From contig NZ_CP030028.1 of assembly GCF_003586445.1 (NCBI RefSeq), positions 758,501-822,500 of the forward strand: a stretch of 64,000 bases of DNA. The letters are read 5' to 3'. The notes under the pieces were generated by a model that did not search any database, was not told the DNA's origin, and was given only the letters and a program-made list of their open reading frames with translations. Source of the stretch: Bacillus sp. Y1 (GTDB lineage Bacteria; Bacillota; Bacilli; Bacillales; Cytobacillaceae). This document shows positions 35,772 through 43,453 of the stretch, piece after piece (positions within the stretch are counted from its first letter, which is position 1; each line of letters begins with the position of its first letter). The position numbers were made by a program, and so were the translations under genes.

Positions 35772-38105
35772 TTATCTGCTTTGAATGTATTGTGGAAATA
35801 ATGTTTGGTTTTTTAATACTTCTAAATCCCATACAAAAGGTGAGAAATCTGTTATTTTAGGTCGTTGACTTTTTATATGCTGGTTATTTTTATTATAACC
35901 AAAAATAATATGCTTTTTTAGAAAATAGAAATAAGGTTTAGGATAAAAATCAGAGAAATATTGGTTAAATAAAGTATCTGCAACCTCTCTATATTGATCG
36001 TGGGTTGAAAATCGATTATGAGCATATTCTTGTAACGCCATTTTATTTAAGACTGTCGCTTTTAACACACCTAAAAGACATTTATGTTCTGATTCAAAGT
36101 TATTCATTGCGTAGTCAAGATCACTTAAAACATCTTCATACTTTTCGAGTTTAATATAAAGGATTGATTTCCATACATAGAGCATCACTCTCTGCTCATC
36201 GTAATGATTTAGGCTAACTATGTGTGAGAAATCACTGTTAATTTCTGTATATATATTGTATATATTATCCTGGCTTAAATTTATTTTTTGAAGATTTTTA
36301 TAAAAGGATACTAGGTAGTTACCAGGATAAAGAGTTAAAATTTCTTCAAGGTATTTTTCGTTAAAGGATTCATTACTATTTAATACTTCTAAGATCATAT
36401 TATAAGACATTACCTCGTTTTTGTTTATAACTGTATTTAAACCAAAGTTATAAGAATATTCTTCATTAATATCTTTGTCATAAATAGATATTTTTCTAGT
36501 TTTACTATGAAGTCGGCTAAATTCGGCACCTGGGATTCTCTTTTCTTCAATTAAATAAGAACGTAGTAAGTTATTTAACGAGTAATTTTGTTGCCCATTA
36601 GAATAGTTTTTATGCAACATTGATTGAGATGTTAGTGATTCAAGTGTTTCTTGAAGAGTATTGTGATCTATGGAAGTTACATATTTCAGTTCGTGAAAAC
36701 TTAGGTGATTATTATCTGTAACAGCTAAGGAGTACATCGTAAGAAGTTCATTAGCATTAACAGAAGATAAAGTCGAATCAAAACAATAAGCTTTCAAAGG
36801 TTTCTCGCCTTCTAAATTTCTTCTGTTAAGAATATCAACAATACTTCTTTGTCGAGCCATCTGTGAAATAAAGAATTTAATATATAAAGGATTGCCATTA
36901 GTTAATGTGTAAAACGCTTCGAAGTATTTCTGTATCTGTGATTCAATAATATTCTCGTTTTCTCGTAATTTCAAATCACTAATTAATTCAGTTATATAGA
37001 TTCGTGTAATCTCTTTATCAAATTTTTGAATAGGAATAAATTCTTGTACTCTTAAGTCGTGTCTAGAGGTCAATAGAAATTTATGTCCCATAGGTGTATT
37101 TTTAATAAAATTGTGGATATCAGAGAGCTCTTCATTAGAAAAAACTTCTAAATTGTCTAACACTATAAAAAATTTAGTGCTCTCTAATGCTTGATTCACA
37201 TGTTCTTCCTTCTTAAAGAAATCCAAACTTTGAATAAATGATATATCATAGAAAATCAATAATATTTTATTGTATAAATCTTCAAGAGAGTGAAATTCCC
37301 TTTGTAATTCTCTTCTCTCGTCAAAGTATATTCTCTGGTCTTTTGCACTTATCCAAATAACATCGTCGAAATCGGACTCACCATTATTTATACTATCTTT
37401 GATTTGCTCAGCAACTTTATAAGCTATAGAAGTTTTACCAATTCCACCGTCACCAGTTAAGGATAGTAGATAGTTTTTATGATGATTAATTAATTCAGTA
37501 TATATCGCTTCTATTTCATAGTCCCTTCCAAAGAATCTATAGTAGGGAGGTGGGGGAAATTTAGAATACTTATTATATGTAGGATCATTAATTACAGTTT
37601 TATTAGGCAGGGCTCTGGTAGAATTAGATATTATTTTTTCAAGGGTAACTAAATCTCTGGCGACATCATTAGAAGATCCGTTTCTGAAATAAATATTTCC
37701 TTGTTTTAACTTATCTCCCTCATCTTTGGTACAAATAATTGGTCTTTGCTGATCTGTTAGTATTTCTATTACAGCGATAGTGCGGTTGTATTCCGAAAGA
37801 GTAACTTTCTCCATCCGAAAGTTAACAGGATGACTGCTATAAGACCTCAGAACTTGAACCCAGTTCGCATCATCAATTAATATATCTTTATCAATACCTA
37901 CAATCTCCTTATCACCAGTATTGTGTACTTTTATTCCACAAATAATATATGCTGAGTCAGAAAAAGTTGAATTTCCAAATGATAATAAATCTTTAACAAA
38001 ATCAGTTTTACTCTTTCTATCTGATATATTGTAAAAGGTTGTTTTAAAGTCTAATAACGTCCCTTCCACACCCTTTATCAATTTTTTTAAGAATTTTTGA
38101 TCCAT
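35772..38105 (-). CDS. STAND NTPase with N-terminal Schlafen/AlbA_2 domain
   Basis: The 777-residue protein begins with a Schlafen AlbA_2 domain (about 10-155: GVEGTLLDFKTTFYNISD, KDLLSFGNS, IICGIKV, IYFRNGSSNDVARDL). A NB-ARC/AP-ATPase-type module follows (about 185-450) with RFFGRDYEIEAIY, Walker A GDGGIGKTS (218-226), Walker B FFIVLDNLE (312-320) and the sensor LLTSRHD (344-350). A winged-helix-like stretch and a helical C-terminus of about 250 residues, possibly TPR-like (KSILYIKLEKYEDVLSDLDYAM), complete it. STAND proteins of this plan are signalling switches, and many bacterial ones are antiphage sensors; that role is inferred. The gene is strikingly AT-rich against its neighbours, which hints at transfer. 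I chose ATG 38105 for its GGAGGTAATC site. It is monocistronic. Confidence 0.85.
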   Translation of the reverse strand: MDQKFLKKLIKGVEGTLLDFKTTFYNISDRKSKTDFVKDLLSFGNSTFSDSAYIICGIKVHNTGDKEIVGIDKDILIDDANWVQVLRSYSSHPVNFRMEKVTLSEYNRTIAVIEILTDQQRPIICTKDEGDKLKQGNIYFRNGSSNDVARDLVTLEKIISNSTRALPNKTVINDPTYNKYSKFPPPPYYRFFGRDYEIEAIYTELINHHKNYLLSLTGDGGIGKTSIAYKVAEQIKDSINNGESDFDDVIWISAKDQRIYFDERRELQREFHSLEDLYNKILLIFYDISFIQSLDFFKKEEHVNQALESTKFFIVLDNLEVFSNEELSDIHNFIKNTPMGHKFLLTSRHDLRVQEFIPIQKFDKEITRIYITELISDLKLRENENIIESQIQKYFEAFYTLTNGNPLYIKFFISQMARQRSIVDILNRRNLEGEKPLKAYCFDSTLSSVNANELLTMYSLAVTDNNHLSFHELKYVTSIDHNTLQETLESLTSQSMLHKNYSNGQQNYSLNNLLRSYLIEEKRIPGAEFSRLHSKTRKISIYDKDINEEYSYNFGLNTVINKNEVMSYNMILEVLNSNESFNEKYLEEILTLYPGNYLVSFYKNLQKINLSQDNIYNIYTEINSDFSHIVSLNHYDEQRVMLYVWKSILYIKLEKYEDVLSDLDYAMNNFESEHKCLLGVLKATVLNKMALQEYAHNRFSTHDQYREVADTLFNQYFSDFYPKPYFYFLKKHIIFGYNKNNQHIKSQRPKITDFSPFVWDLEVLKNQTLFPQYIQSR

Positions 38106-38436
38106 GATTACCTCCACTAAAGAATTGTTTGTATTAAGAATTCTCTAAGTTGTTGCAAAAAAATAGTCTATATGAAACCCTGCATTCCTAATATTAAACT
38201 AATAATTAAGTTTAATATTTTACCAATTTATAGTATTATAATACACTTTTTACAAATATATTTCCATTTTTTCACCCGTTTGGAAGGAGTACTAATTTAC
38301 CATAAAAATTATGAGTTAAGTATGTATAAAAGCTTCGAGTACCTTTTCTTAATATTAATATAGTAAATGAATTTTTCTATTACCACTGTAGTTTTACTAG
38401 ATGTGAACATTAAAACTTTTTGATATATTCCACTAT
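38106..38436. other. AT-rich intergenic stretch
   Basis: About 330 bases of very AT-rich DNA upstream of the STAND gene. A 63-codon frame at 38172-38363 has no ribosome site and an unlikely composition. I see no RNA gene or clear promoter. Confidence 0.5.
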
Positions 38437-39234
38437 TTATTCCTCTTCGAGGGCTGGGTAAATATTTGGGTGTAAAATAGGGGCAATCTTTTCCAACCCC
38501 AGTAGTAATCTTGGGGAAGGTCTGCAAAACAATGGCTCATCTAGTATGTATAGTTGCTGATTTTTGATTGCATCCATCTGATCCCATTCAGGGCGTTTTA
38601 GGATGACCTTAGGGTTCACTTTCTCTTTTTGTACTCCGACCCAAACTACTGAAATGACATCAGGGTTTCTTCTGCGAACTTCGTCCCAATCGGTCTGAAC
38701 ACTCGCTTCCCTGCGGTCCGAAAAAATATTGTGTCCACCAGCTAGCTGACTGATTTCGGTTAACCAATTGCTTGCCCCTGGGGTGAATACTGGTTTCGAC
38801 CACCACTCCCAGTAGATCGTTTTAGGAATTTCAACCTTCTTGCTTAGAGCCTTGTAGTCTCTAATTTTAGAAGTAAACTTCTCGTAGGCTATGGTGGCTT
38901 TTTCTATGGAGTTTGTTGCTTTTCCAACAAACAATAAGGAATCAGCTACCTCTTGTAGGGTTGTTGGATTAGGAACGATTACATAAGGGATATTACGTTT
39001 CTCTAACTCTTCAATATTACGTTCCATTCCAGGGACAGTGAGGGAGGCTAACACTAAATCTGGTTGTAATTCTTCGACCTTATCCATATTTATGTTAAGA
39101 TCCGGCCCTAATCTCGGTAACTCTTTAATCTCCTCGGGCCAGTCAGAATAGTCATCGACTCCAATTAATGAAGAAGTTAATCCTAAATAAGCCACAATTT
39201 CGGTGTTGCTTGGACAAATAGAAATCAGTTTCAA
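38437..39234 (-). CDS. Cobalamin-binding / ABC-type substrate-binding fold protein
   Basis: The 265-residue protein starts MKLISICPSNTEIVAYLGL and has the class III periplasmic-binding-protein fold of BtuF-type proteins: GVDDYSDWPEEIKELPRLGPDLNINMDKVEELQPDLVLA in parts, and the second lobe with VFTPGASNWLTEISQLAGGHNIF. There is no signal peptide or lipobox, so it is cytoplasmic, like several firmicute relatives annotated as cobalamin-binding. It could handle the B12 needed by EutBC six kilobases away, but this is only suggestive. No permease genes adjoin it. Confidence 0.75.
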   Translation of the reverse strand: MKLISICPSNTEIVAYLGLTSSLIGVDDYSDWPEEIKELPRLGPDLNINMDKVEELQPDLVLASLTVPGMERNIEELEKRNIPYVIVPNPTTLQEVADSLLFVGKATNSIEKATIAYEKFTSKIRDYKALSKKVEIPKTIYWEWWSKPVFTPGASNWLTEISQLAGGHNIFSDRREASVQTDWDEVRRRNPDVISVVWVGVQKEKVNPKVILKRPEWDQMDAIKNQQLYILDEPLFCRPSPRLLLGLEKIAPILHPNIYPALEEE

Positions 39235-39318
39235 CGGAACACGCTCCTTACTCTAGGAATCTACTCTTATTACACTTATTATTATAATAAAAGAATCCTT
39301 AATTAGGAGGAGAAACAT

Positions 39319-39489
39319 GTGAAGAATTTCCATTGCTGTGCCTCATGTGTAAATTATGAAGTGAAAAAAGAGAATGGGAAAATGATTTACCGATGCTCCC
39401 GATTAGGATTTGATACAAAACCAACCTATCAATTTAACTGCTGGGATCCGAAAGAGGCAGTGAAGAAGTTGATGGGGAAGGATGAATAA
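39319..39489 (+). CDS. Small Cys-rich (putative zinc-binding) protein
   Basis: A 56-codon frame starts with GTG at 39319, five to eight bases after an excellent AGGAGGAG, and reads KNFHCCASCVNYEV ... YRCSRLGF ... FNCWDPKEAVKKL. Five Cys and one His in CCxxC/C/C arrangement suggest a small zinc-binding fold. It is divergent from the cobalamin-binding gene, 84 bases away. I do not recognise a named family. Confidence 0.7.
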   Translation: MKNFHCCASCVNYEVKKENGKMIYRCSRLGFDTKPTYQFNCWDPKEAVKKLMGKDE

Positions 39490-39530
39490 AGAGAATTTGA
39501 TTTTATAGTAGACTCGGCTTGATGAGTCGA

Positions 39531-40950
39531 TTTAGAGTCCGAATGCACCATTGATTTGGACAGGGACGTCATGTGGGGTCGCTATAGAGTAAGAATAACC
39601 CATGATTCGGACAGGAACGGTTCTGGGAGTCGTTCCAGAGTCCGAATTGGCCCATGATTAGGACAGAAACGGCTTGGGGAATCGCTATAGAGTCCGAATG
39701 CGCCATTGATTTGGACAGAACGTCATGTGGTGTCGCTTCAAAGTCCGAATGGGCCTGTGATTAGGACAGGCCCGTCTTGGGTAGTCGCTTCAGCGTCCGA
39801 ATGGGCGTGTGATTAGGACAGGCCCGTCTTGGGTAGTCGCTTCAAAGTCCGAATGGGCGTGTGATTAGGACAGGCCCGTCTTGGGTAGTGGCTTTAGAGT
39901 CCGAATGGGCGTGTGATTAGGACAGGCCCGTCTTGGGTAGTCGCTTCAGCGTCCGAATGGGCGTGTGATTAGGACAGGCCAGACTTGGGCAGAGGTATCA
40001 GAGTCCGAATGGGCCTGTGATTAGGACAGGTCCGGCTTGGGTAGTCGATTCAGCGTCCGAATGGGCGTGTGATTAGGACAGGCCCGGCTATGGGAGTCGC
40101 TTCAGAGTCCGAATGGGCCTGTGATTAGGACAGGCCAGACTTGGGCAGAGGTATCAGAGTCCGAATGAGCGTATCATTAGGACAGGCCCGTCTTGGGTAG
40201 TCGCTTTAGAGTCCGAATGGGCCTGTGATTAGGACAGGCCCGTCTTGGGTAGTCGGTTCAGAGTCCGAATGGGCGTGTGATTAGGACAGGCCCGTCTTGG
40301 GTAGTCGGTTCAGAGTCCGAATGGGCCTGTGATTAGGACAGGCCCGTCTTGGGTAGTCGCTTTAGAGTCCGAATGGGCCTGTGATTAGGACAGGCCCGTC
40401 TTGGGTAGTCGCTTCAGAGTCCGAATGGGCGTGTGATTAGGACAGGCCCGTCTTGGGTAGTCGCTTCAAAGTCCGAATGGGCGTGTGATTAGGACAGGCC
40501 CGTCTTGGGTAGTCGTTCCGGAGTCCGAATGGGCCCATGATTAGGACAGAAACGGCTTTGGGAATCGCTATAGAGTCCGAATGCGCCATTGATTTGGACA
40601 GGAACGTCATGTGGTGTCGCTTCAAAGTCCGAATGGGCCTGTGATTAGGACAGTTCCGTCTTGGGTAGTCGCTTCAAAGTCCGAATGGGCGTGTGATTAG
40701 GACAGGCCCGGCTATGGGAGTCGATTCAGCGTCCGAATGGGCCTGTGATTAGGACAGGCCCGGCTATGGGAGTCGATTCAGCGTCCAAATGGGCGTGTGA
40801 TTAGGACAGGCCCGGCTATGGGAGTCACTTTAGAGTCCAAATGGGCCTGTGATTCAGACAGGCCTGGCTTGTGCAGTGATTCAAAGTCCGAATGCACTCC
40901 TGATTCGGACAGATCTCGCTTCGGAAGTTGCAGCAGGGTCCGAAATAAGT
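39531..40950. repeat. 52-bp hairpin repeat array 2 (about 27 units)
   Basis: About 27 tandem units of 52 bp share GTCCGAATGGGC(G/C)TGTG, ATTAGGACAGGCCCG and TCTTGGGTAGTCGCTTCAGA with variants. Inside many units GGGCCTGT and ACAGGCCC form a perfect 8-bp stem around GATTAGG; GTCC and GGAC form an alternative pairing. The outermost units (ATTCGGAC at about 39582 and 40909) keep the full ATTCGGAC core of array 1; inner ones have drifted to ATTAGGAC. A block of unusual units near 39650-39770 recurs near 40532-40655, a higher-order duplication of about 17 units. No gene was found in it; the gap to 41075 is otherwise plain. Confidence 0.92.
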
Positions 40951-41075
40951 GTAAACATAGGATAGCAATTTTGGGGGATCCTTTTTGAGTAAATATGAAT
41001 TAATACAGAAAGTATTTTATTATTGGAAACAAATGGATAAACTTCTATCTAGAGAACAAAATGGAGGTGGGAGCA

Positions 41076-42137
41076 GTGAAAAAGATCCTGATCACATTAA
41101 CGGCAATCCTCTTTGTTTCGGGTTGTACAGGAGATAATGAATTATTGAATGAGAATGAAGCAAGTGAAGCCGTTGCAAGGCAGGCTGAGGTGATTGCGAC
41201 TGATCTAAATATTCCTTGGAATATTACCAAATACAATCAAACCTTTTATTTAAGTCAACGTGCGGGAAGTATTATTAAAGTGGACGGAGAAAATGGTTCG
41301 AAAACGATGCAAGAGGTGGATGTTACAAAAGATGTCCTTCATATTGGAGAAGGAGGGCTTTTGGGTTTCATTCTTTCTCCAAATTTTGAAAGCAACCAGG
41401 AAGCATATGCTTACCATACATATGAAGAAAATGGAGAAGTATTGAACCGTATAGTCGTTCTCCGGCTTAATCAAAATACATGGCGAGAAACTTCCGTGAT
41501 CCTTGAAGGAATTCCTGGCGGGAGAATTCATAATGGTGGCCGAATCAAAATTGGACCTGACGGCAAATTGTATGCAACTGCTGGAGATGCAGGGAATTCC
41601 AATAACGCTCAAAACGTCAGTAGCTTAGCAGGGAAAATTTTACGTATGGAATTAGATGGCTCCATTCCTAATGATAATCCAATCAATAATTCATACGTAT
41701 ATTCATATGGACATAGAAATCCTCAAGGTTTAGCGTGGGATAATAGTGGAAAGCTTTATAGCTCTGAACATGGGCAGTCGGCACATGATGAAATTAATCA
41801 AATTGAACCCGGGAAAAACTATGGGTGGCCCGTGATTGAGGGCGACGAAAAAGCTTCAAATATGGTTTCTCCATTATTCCATACCGGAGAGGAAACATGG
41901 GCACCATCTGGAATTGAAATAAAAAACGGGAATATATATGTTGCGACCTTACGGGGCGAAAGTATTCGAGTAGTCGACTTAGCTGGTGAAAAAACGGAAA
42001 CCGCTTTTGAAGGTGCCGGAAGAATGCGGGATATTTTTATTGAAGGAAATGCGTTATATTCCGTCACCAATAATCGCGATGGAAGAGGAAATCCTCGGGA
42101 AGGTGACGATCGATTATTTAGGTTAACAATACAGTAG
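41076..42137 (+). CDS. PQQ-type soluble sugar dehydrogenase family lipoprotein
   Basis: The 353-residue protein has a lipoprotein signal (KKILITLTAILFVSGC, lipid at the Cys). A six-bladed GSDH/sorbosone-dehydrogenase propeller follows: LNIPWNITKYNQTFYLSQRAG, HIGEGGLLGFILSPNF, GRIHNGGRIKIGPDGKLYATAGDAG in parts, YSYGHRNPQGLAWDNSGKLYSSEHGQ in parts, NYGWPVIEG. The His in IHNGG and the GHRNPQG and EHG motifs are those that bind PQQ and Ca in relatives. A membrane-tethered extracytoplasmic role is expected; substrate is unknown and bacilli usually do not make PQQ. GTG 41076 is chosen because GGAGG lies eight bases upstream. Confidence 0.85.
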   Translation: MKKILITLTAILFVSGCTGDNELLNENEASEAVARQAEVIATDLNIPWNITKYNQTFYLSQRAGSIIKVDGENGSKTMQEVDVTKDVLHIGEGGLLGFILSPNFESNQEAYAYHTYEENGEVLNRIVVLRLNQNTWRETSVILEGIPGGRIHNGGRIKIGPDGKLYATAGDAGNSNNAQNVSSLAGKILRMELDGSIPNDNPINNSYVYSYGHRNPQGLAWDNSGKLYSSEHGQSAHDEINQIEPGKNYGWPVIEGDEKASNMVSPLFHTGEETWAPSGIEIKNGNIYVATLRGESIRVVDLAGEKTETAFEGAGRMRDIFIEGNALYSVTNNRDGRGNPREGDDRLFRLTIQ

Positions 42138-42140
42138 TAG

Positions 42141-42153
42141 AAAAAATGCCCAA
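42141..42153 (+). terminator. Proximal arm of a second terminator split by an insertion sequence
   Basis: AAAAAATGCCCAA, three bases after the preceding stop codon, pairs (one G-U) with TTGGGTATTTTTT at 43374-43386. Removing the IS and one TAT restores a terminator hairpin for the dehydrogenase gene. Confidence 0.85.
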
Positions 42154-42168
42154 CTAGTTATTGTACTG

Positions 42169-42214
42169 CACCCCAAAAGTTAGAGTGAAATCTACTTTTT
42201 GGGGTGTATTTTTT
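42169..42214 (+). terminator. IS left-end terminator-like hairpin
   Basis: CACCCCAAAAGT (about 42169-42180) pairs with ACTTTTTGGGGTG (42194-42206) with one bulge; TATTTTTT follows directly before the transposase ATG. It can end transcripts entering from the dehydrogenase gene. Confidence 0.7.
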
Positions 42215-43339
42215 ATGACTAAATATAGCGAACAATTTAAATTAGCATTAGTTAGAGAATATCAAGAAGGAAAACTGGGTTATTATCTGTTGGCTAAAAA
42301 GCATGGTATAAAAAGCAGTACAGCAATTAAAAACTGGGTGAAAGTATACGAAAAGTACGGGATGGAGGGGTTAATGCTGAAGAAACACAATGACGTTTAC
42401 TCTGTTCAATTTAAATTGGATGTATTAGACTATATGAAAAATACAGGTGCTTCTGTAATGAATACTGCACTCAAATTTGGACTAACAAACCCTCCATTAA
42501 TCACAACTTGGAAAAAGGTTTATTTAGAGGGAGGTCTAGAAGCGCTGGATAAGCCGAAAGGGTGGCCCTCTATGTCTGATAAACCAAAGAACAGAAAAAA
42601 TAAAAAAACTACTGAAGAAAAAGAACTAACATACGAGCAAAATTATGGTTATCGTCGTATTCAATTAGAATTGAAAAACCGTGGGTTCAAAGTGAATCAT
42701 AAGAAGGTTCAACGCCTAATGAGAAAACGTGGACTTAAAGGAGATAAGTTCAGATTAAAATCACGTAAGTACAGCTCTTATAAAGGAACGACGGGAACTG
42801 TTGCCAAGAACCTTATTAATCGCCGCTTTCATACAAACGTGTGCCATCAAAAACTAGCCACAGATATTACTGAATTTAAGTGTTCAGACGGTTTGAAGCT
42901 GTATTTAAATCCCATTATGGATATGTTCAATGGTGAAATTCTTTCTTTTGGGATAGGTATGCGTCCTACCTTAGAATTAGCTCTCACCCCCCTTGAGGAA
43001 GCTTTAGAAATAGTAATAGATTCAAAGTTTAGAACTACTATACATACTGATCAGGGGTGGCATTATCAACATAATAAGTGGGTAAAAACACTGAAGGAAA
43101 ACAAGGTGTTCCAGAGTATGTCTCGGAAAGGAAACTGTTTAGATAATTCGCCAATGGAGAACTTCTTCGGGTTAATGAAACAAGAAATGTATTATGGGGA
43201 ACCACTTTACTCATATGAGGAATTAGAAAAGAGAATAGAAGAATATATTCATTATTATAATTACAAGCGCATAAAGCAAAAATTGGCAGGCATGAGCCCG
43301 GTACAATACCGTGTCCATACCAGCCAAATCGCTGCTTAA
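42215..43339 (+). CDS. Fused, internally deleted IS3-family transposase
   Basis: A single 374-residue frame joins an OrfA part (MTKYSEQFKLALVREYQEG, helix-turn-helix modules to GWPSMSDKPKN, ending ELTYEQ) directly to an OrfB part from NYGYRRIQLELKNRG onward. The intact 16-kb element has a zipper helix, frameshift site and OrfB N-terminus at this point; about 80 residues are gone here. The catalytic residues remain: D in TDITEFK, D in TIHTDQGWHY and E in NSPMENFFGLM. Loss of the zipper and linker makes activity doubtful. Confidence 0.85.
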   Translation: MTKYSEQFKLALVREYQEGKLGYYLLAKKHGIKSSTAIKNWVKVYEKYGMEGLMLKKHNDVYSVQFKLDVLDYMKNTGASVMNTALKFGLTNPPLITTWKKVYLEGGLEALDKPKGWPSMSDKPKNRKNKKTTEEKELTYEQNYGYRRIQLELKNRGFKVNHKKVQRLMRKRGLKGDKFRLKSRKYSSYKGTTGTVAKNLINRRFHTNVCHQKLATDITEFKCSDGLKLYLNPIMDMFNGEILSFGIGMRPTLELALTPLEEALEIVIDSKFRTTIHTDQGWHYQHNKWVKTLKENKVFQSMSRKGNCLDNSPMENFFGLMKQEMYYGEPLYSYEELEKRIEEYIHYYNYKRIKQKLAGMSPVQYRVHTSQIAA

Positions 43340-43373
43340 TATAAAACTCTAACTTTCGGGGGGCACCTCATAT

Positions 43374-43386
43374 TTGGGTATTTTTT
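43374..43386 (+). terminator. Distal arm of the second split terminator
   Basis: TTGGGTATTTTTT carries the T run of the terminator whose first arm is at 42141-42153. The IS lies between. Confidence 0.85.
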
Positions 43387-43453
43387 GGTGTCTGCTAGTC
43401 TTTTGATGGTAAAATAGTTGAGACAAATGATCTTCTAGGAAGGAGAGACATAC

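Larger units (their letters stand above)
42162..43370 (+). mobile_element. IS3-family, IS150-group insertion sequence, internally deleted (1209 bp)
   Basis: The left end begins TGTACTGCACCCCAAAAGTT, the right end read inwards TGAGGTGCCCCCCGAAAGTT; both continue AGAGT. A 3-bp duplication TAT flanks it (42159-42161 and 43371-43373). It is 235 bp shorter than the element at 16280, and its two frames are fused into one by a deletion between the OrfA end and the YGYRRI region. The insertion point is the loop of a terminator. Confidence 0.92.

Noticed and set aside
35772..38105. LuxR/MalT-type or SARP transcription activator
   Set aside because: Although a STAND ATPase is present, there is no C-terminal LuxR helix-turn-helix or N-terminal SARP domain; the N-terminus fits AlbA_2.
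38172..38363. 63-codon plus-strand frame upstream of the STAND gene
   Set aside because: AT-rich random-looking peptide without a ribosome site.
39531..40950. CRISPR array
   Set aside because: All parts of the unit, including the would-be spacers, are nearly identical between units; this is a tandem repeat.
41076..42137. Evidence for PQQ metabolism in this organism
   Set aside because: The fold is of the PQQ-dehydrogenase family, but no pqq genes are seen and family members may work without PQQ.
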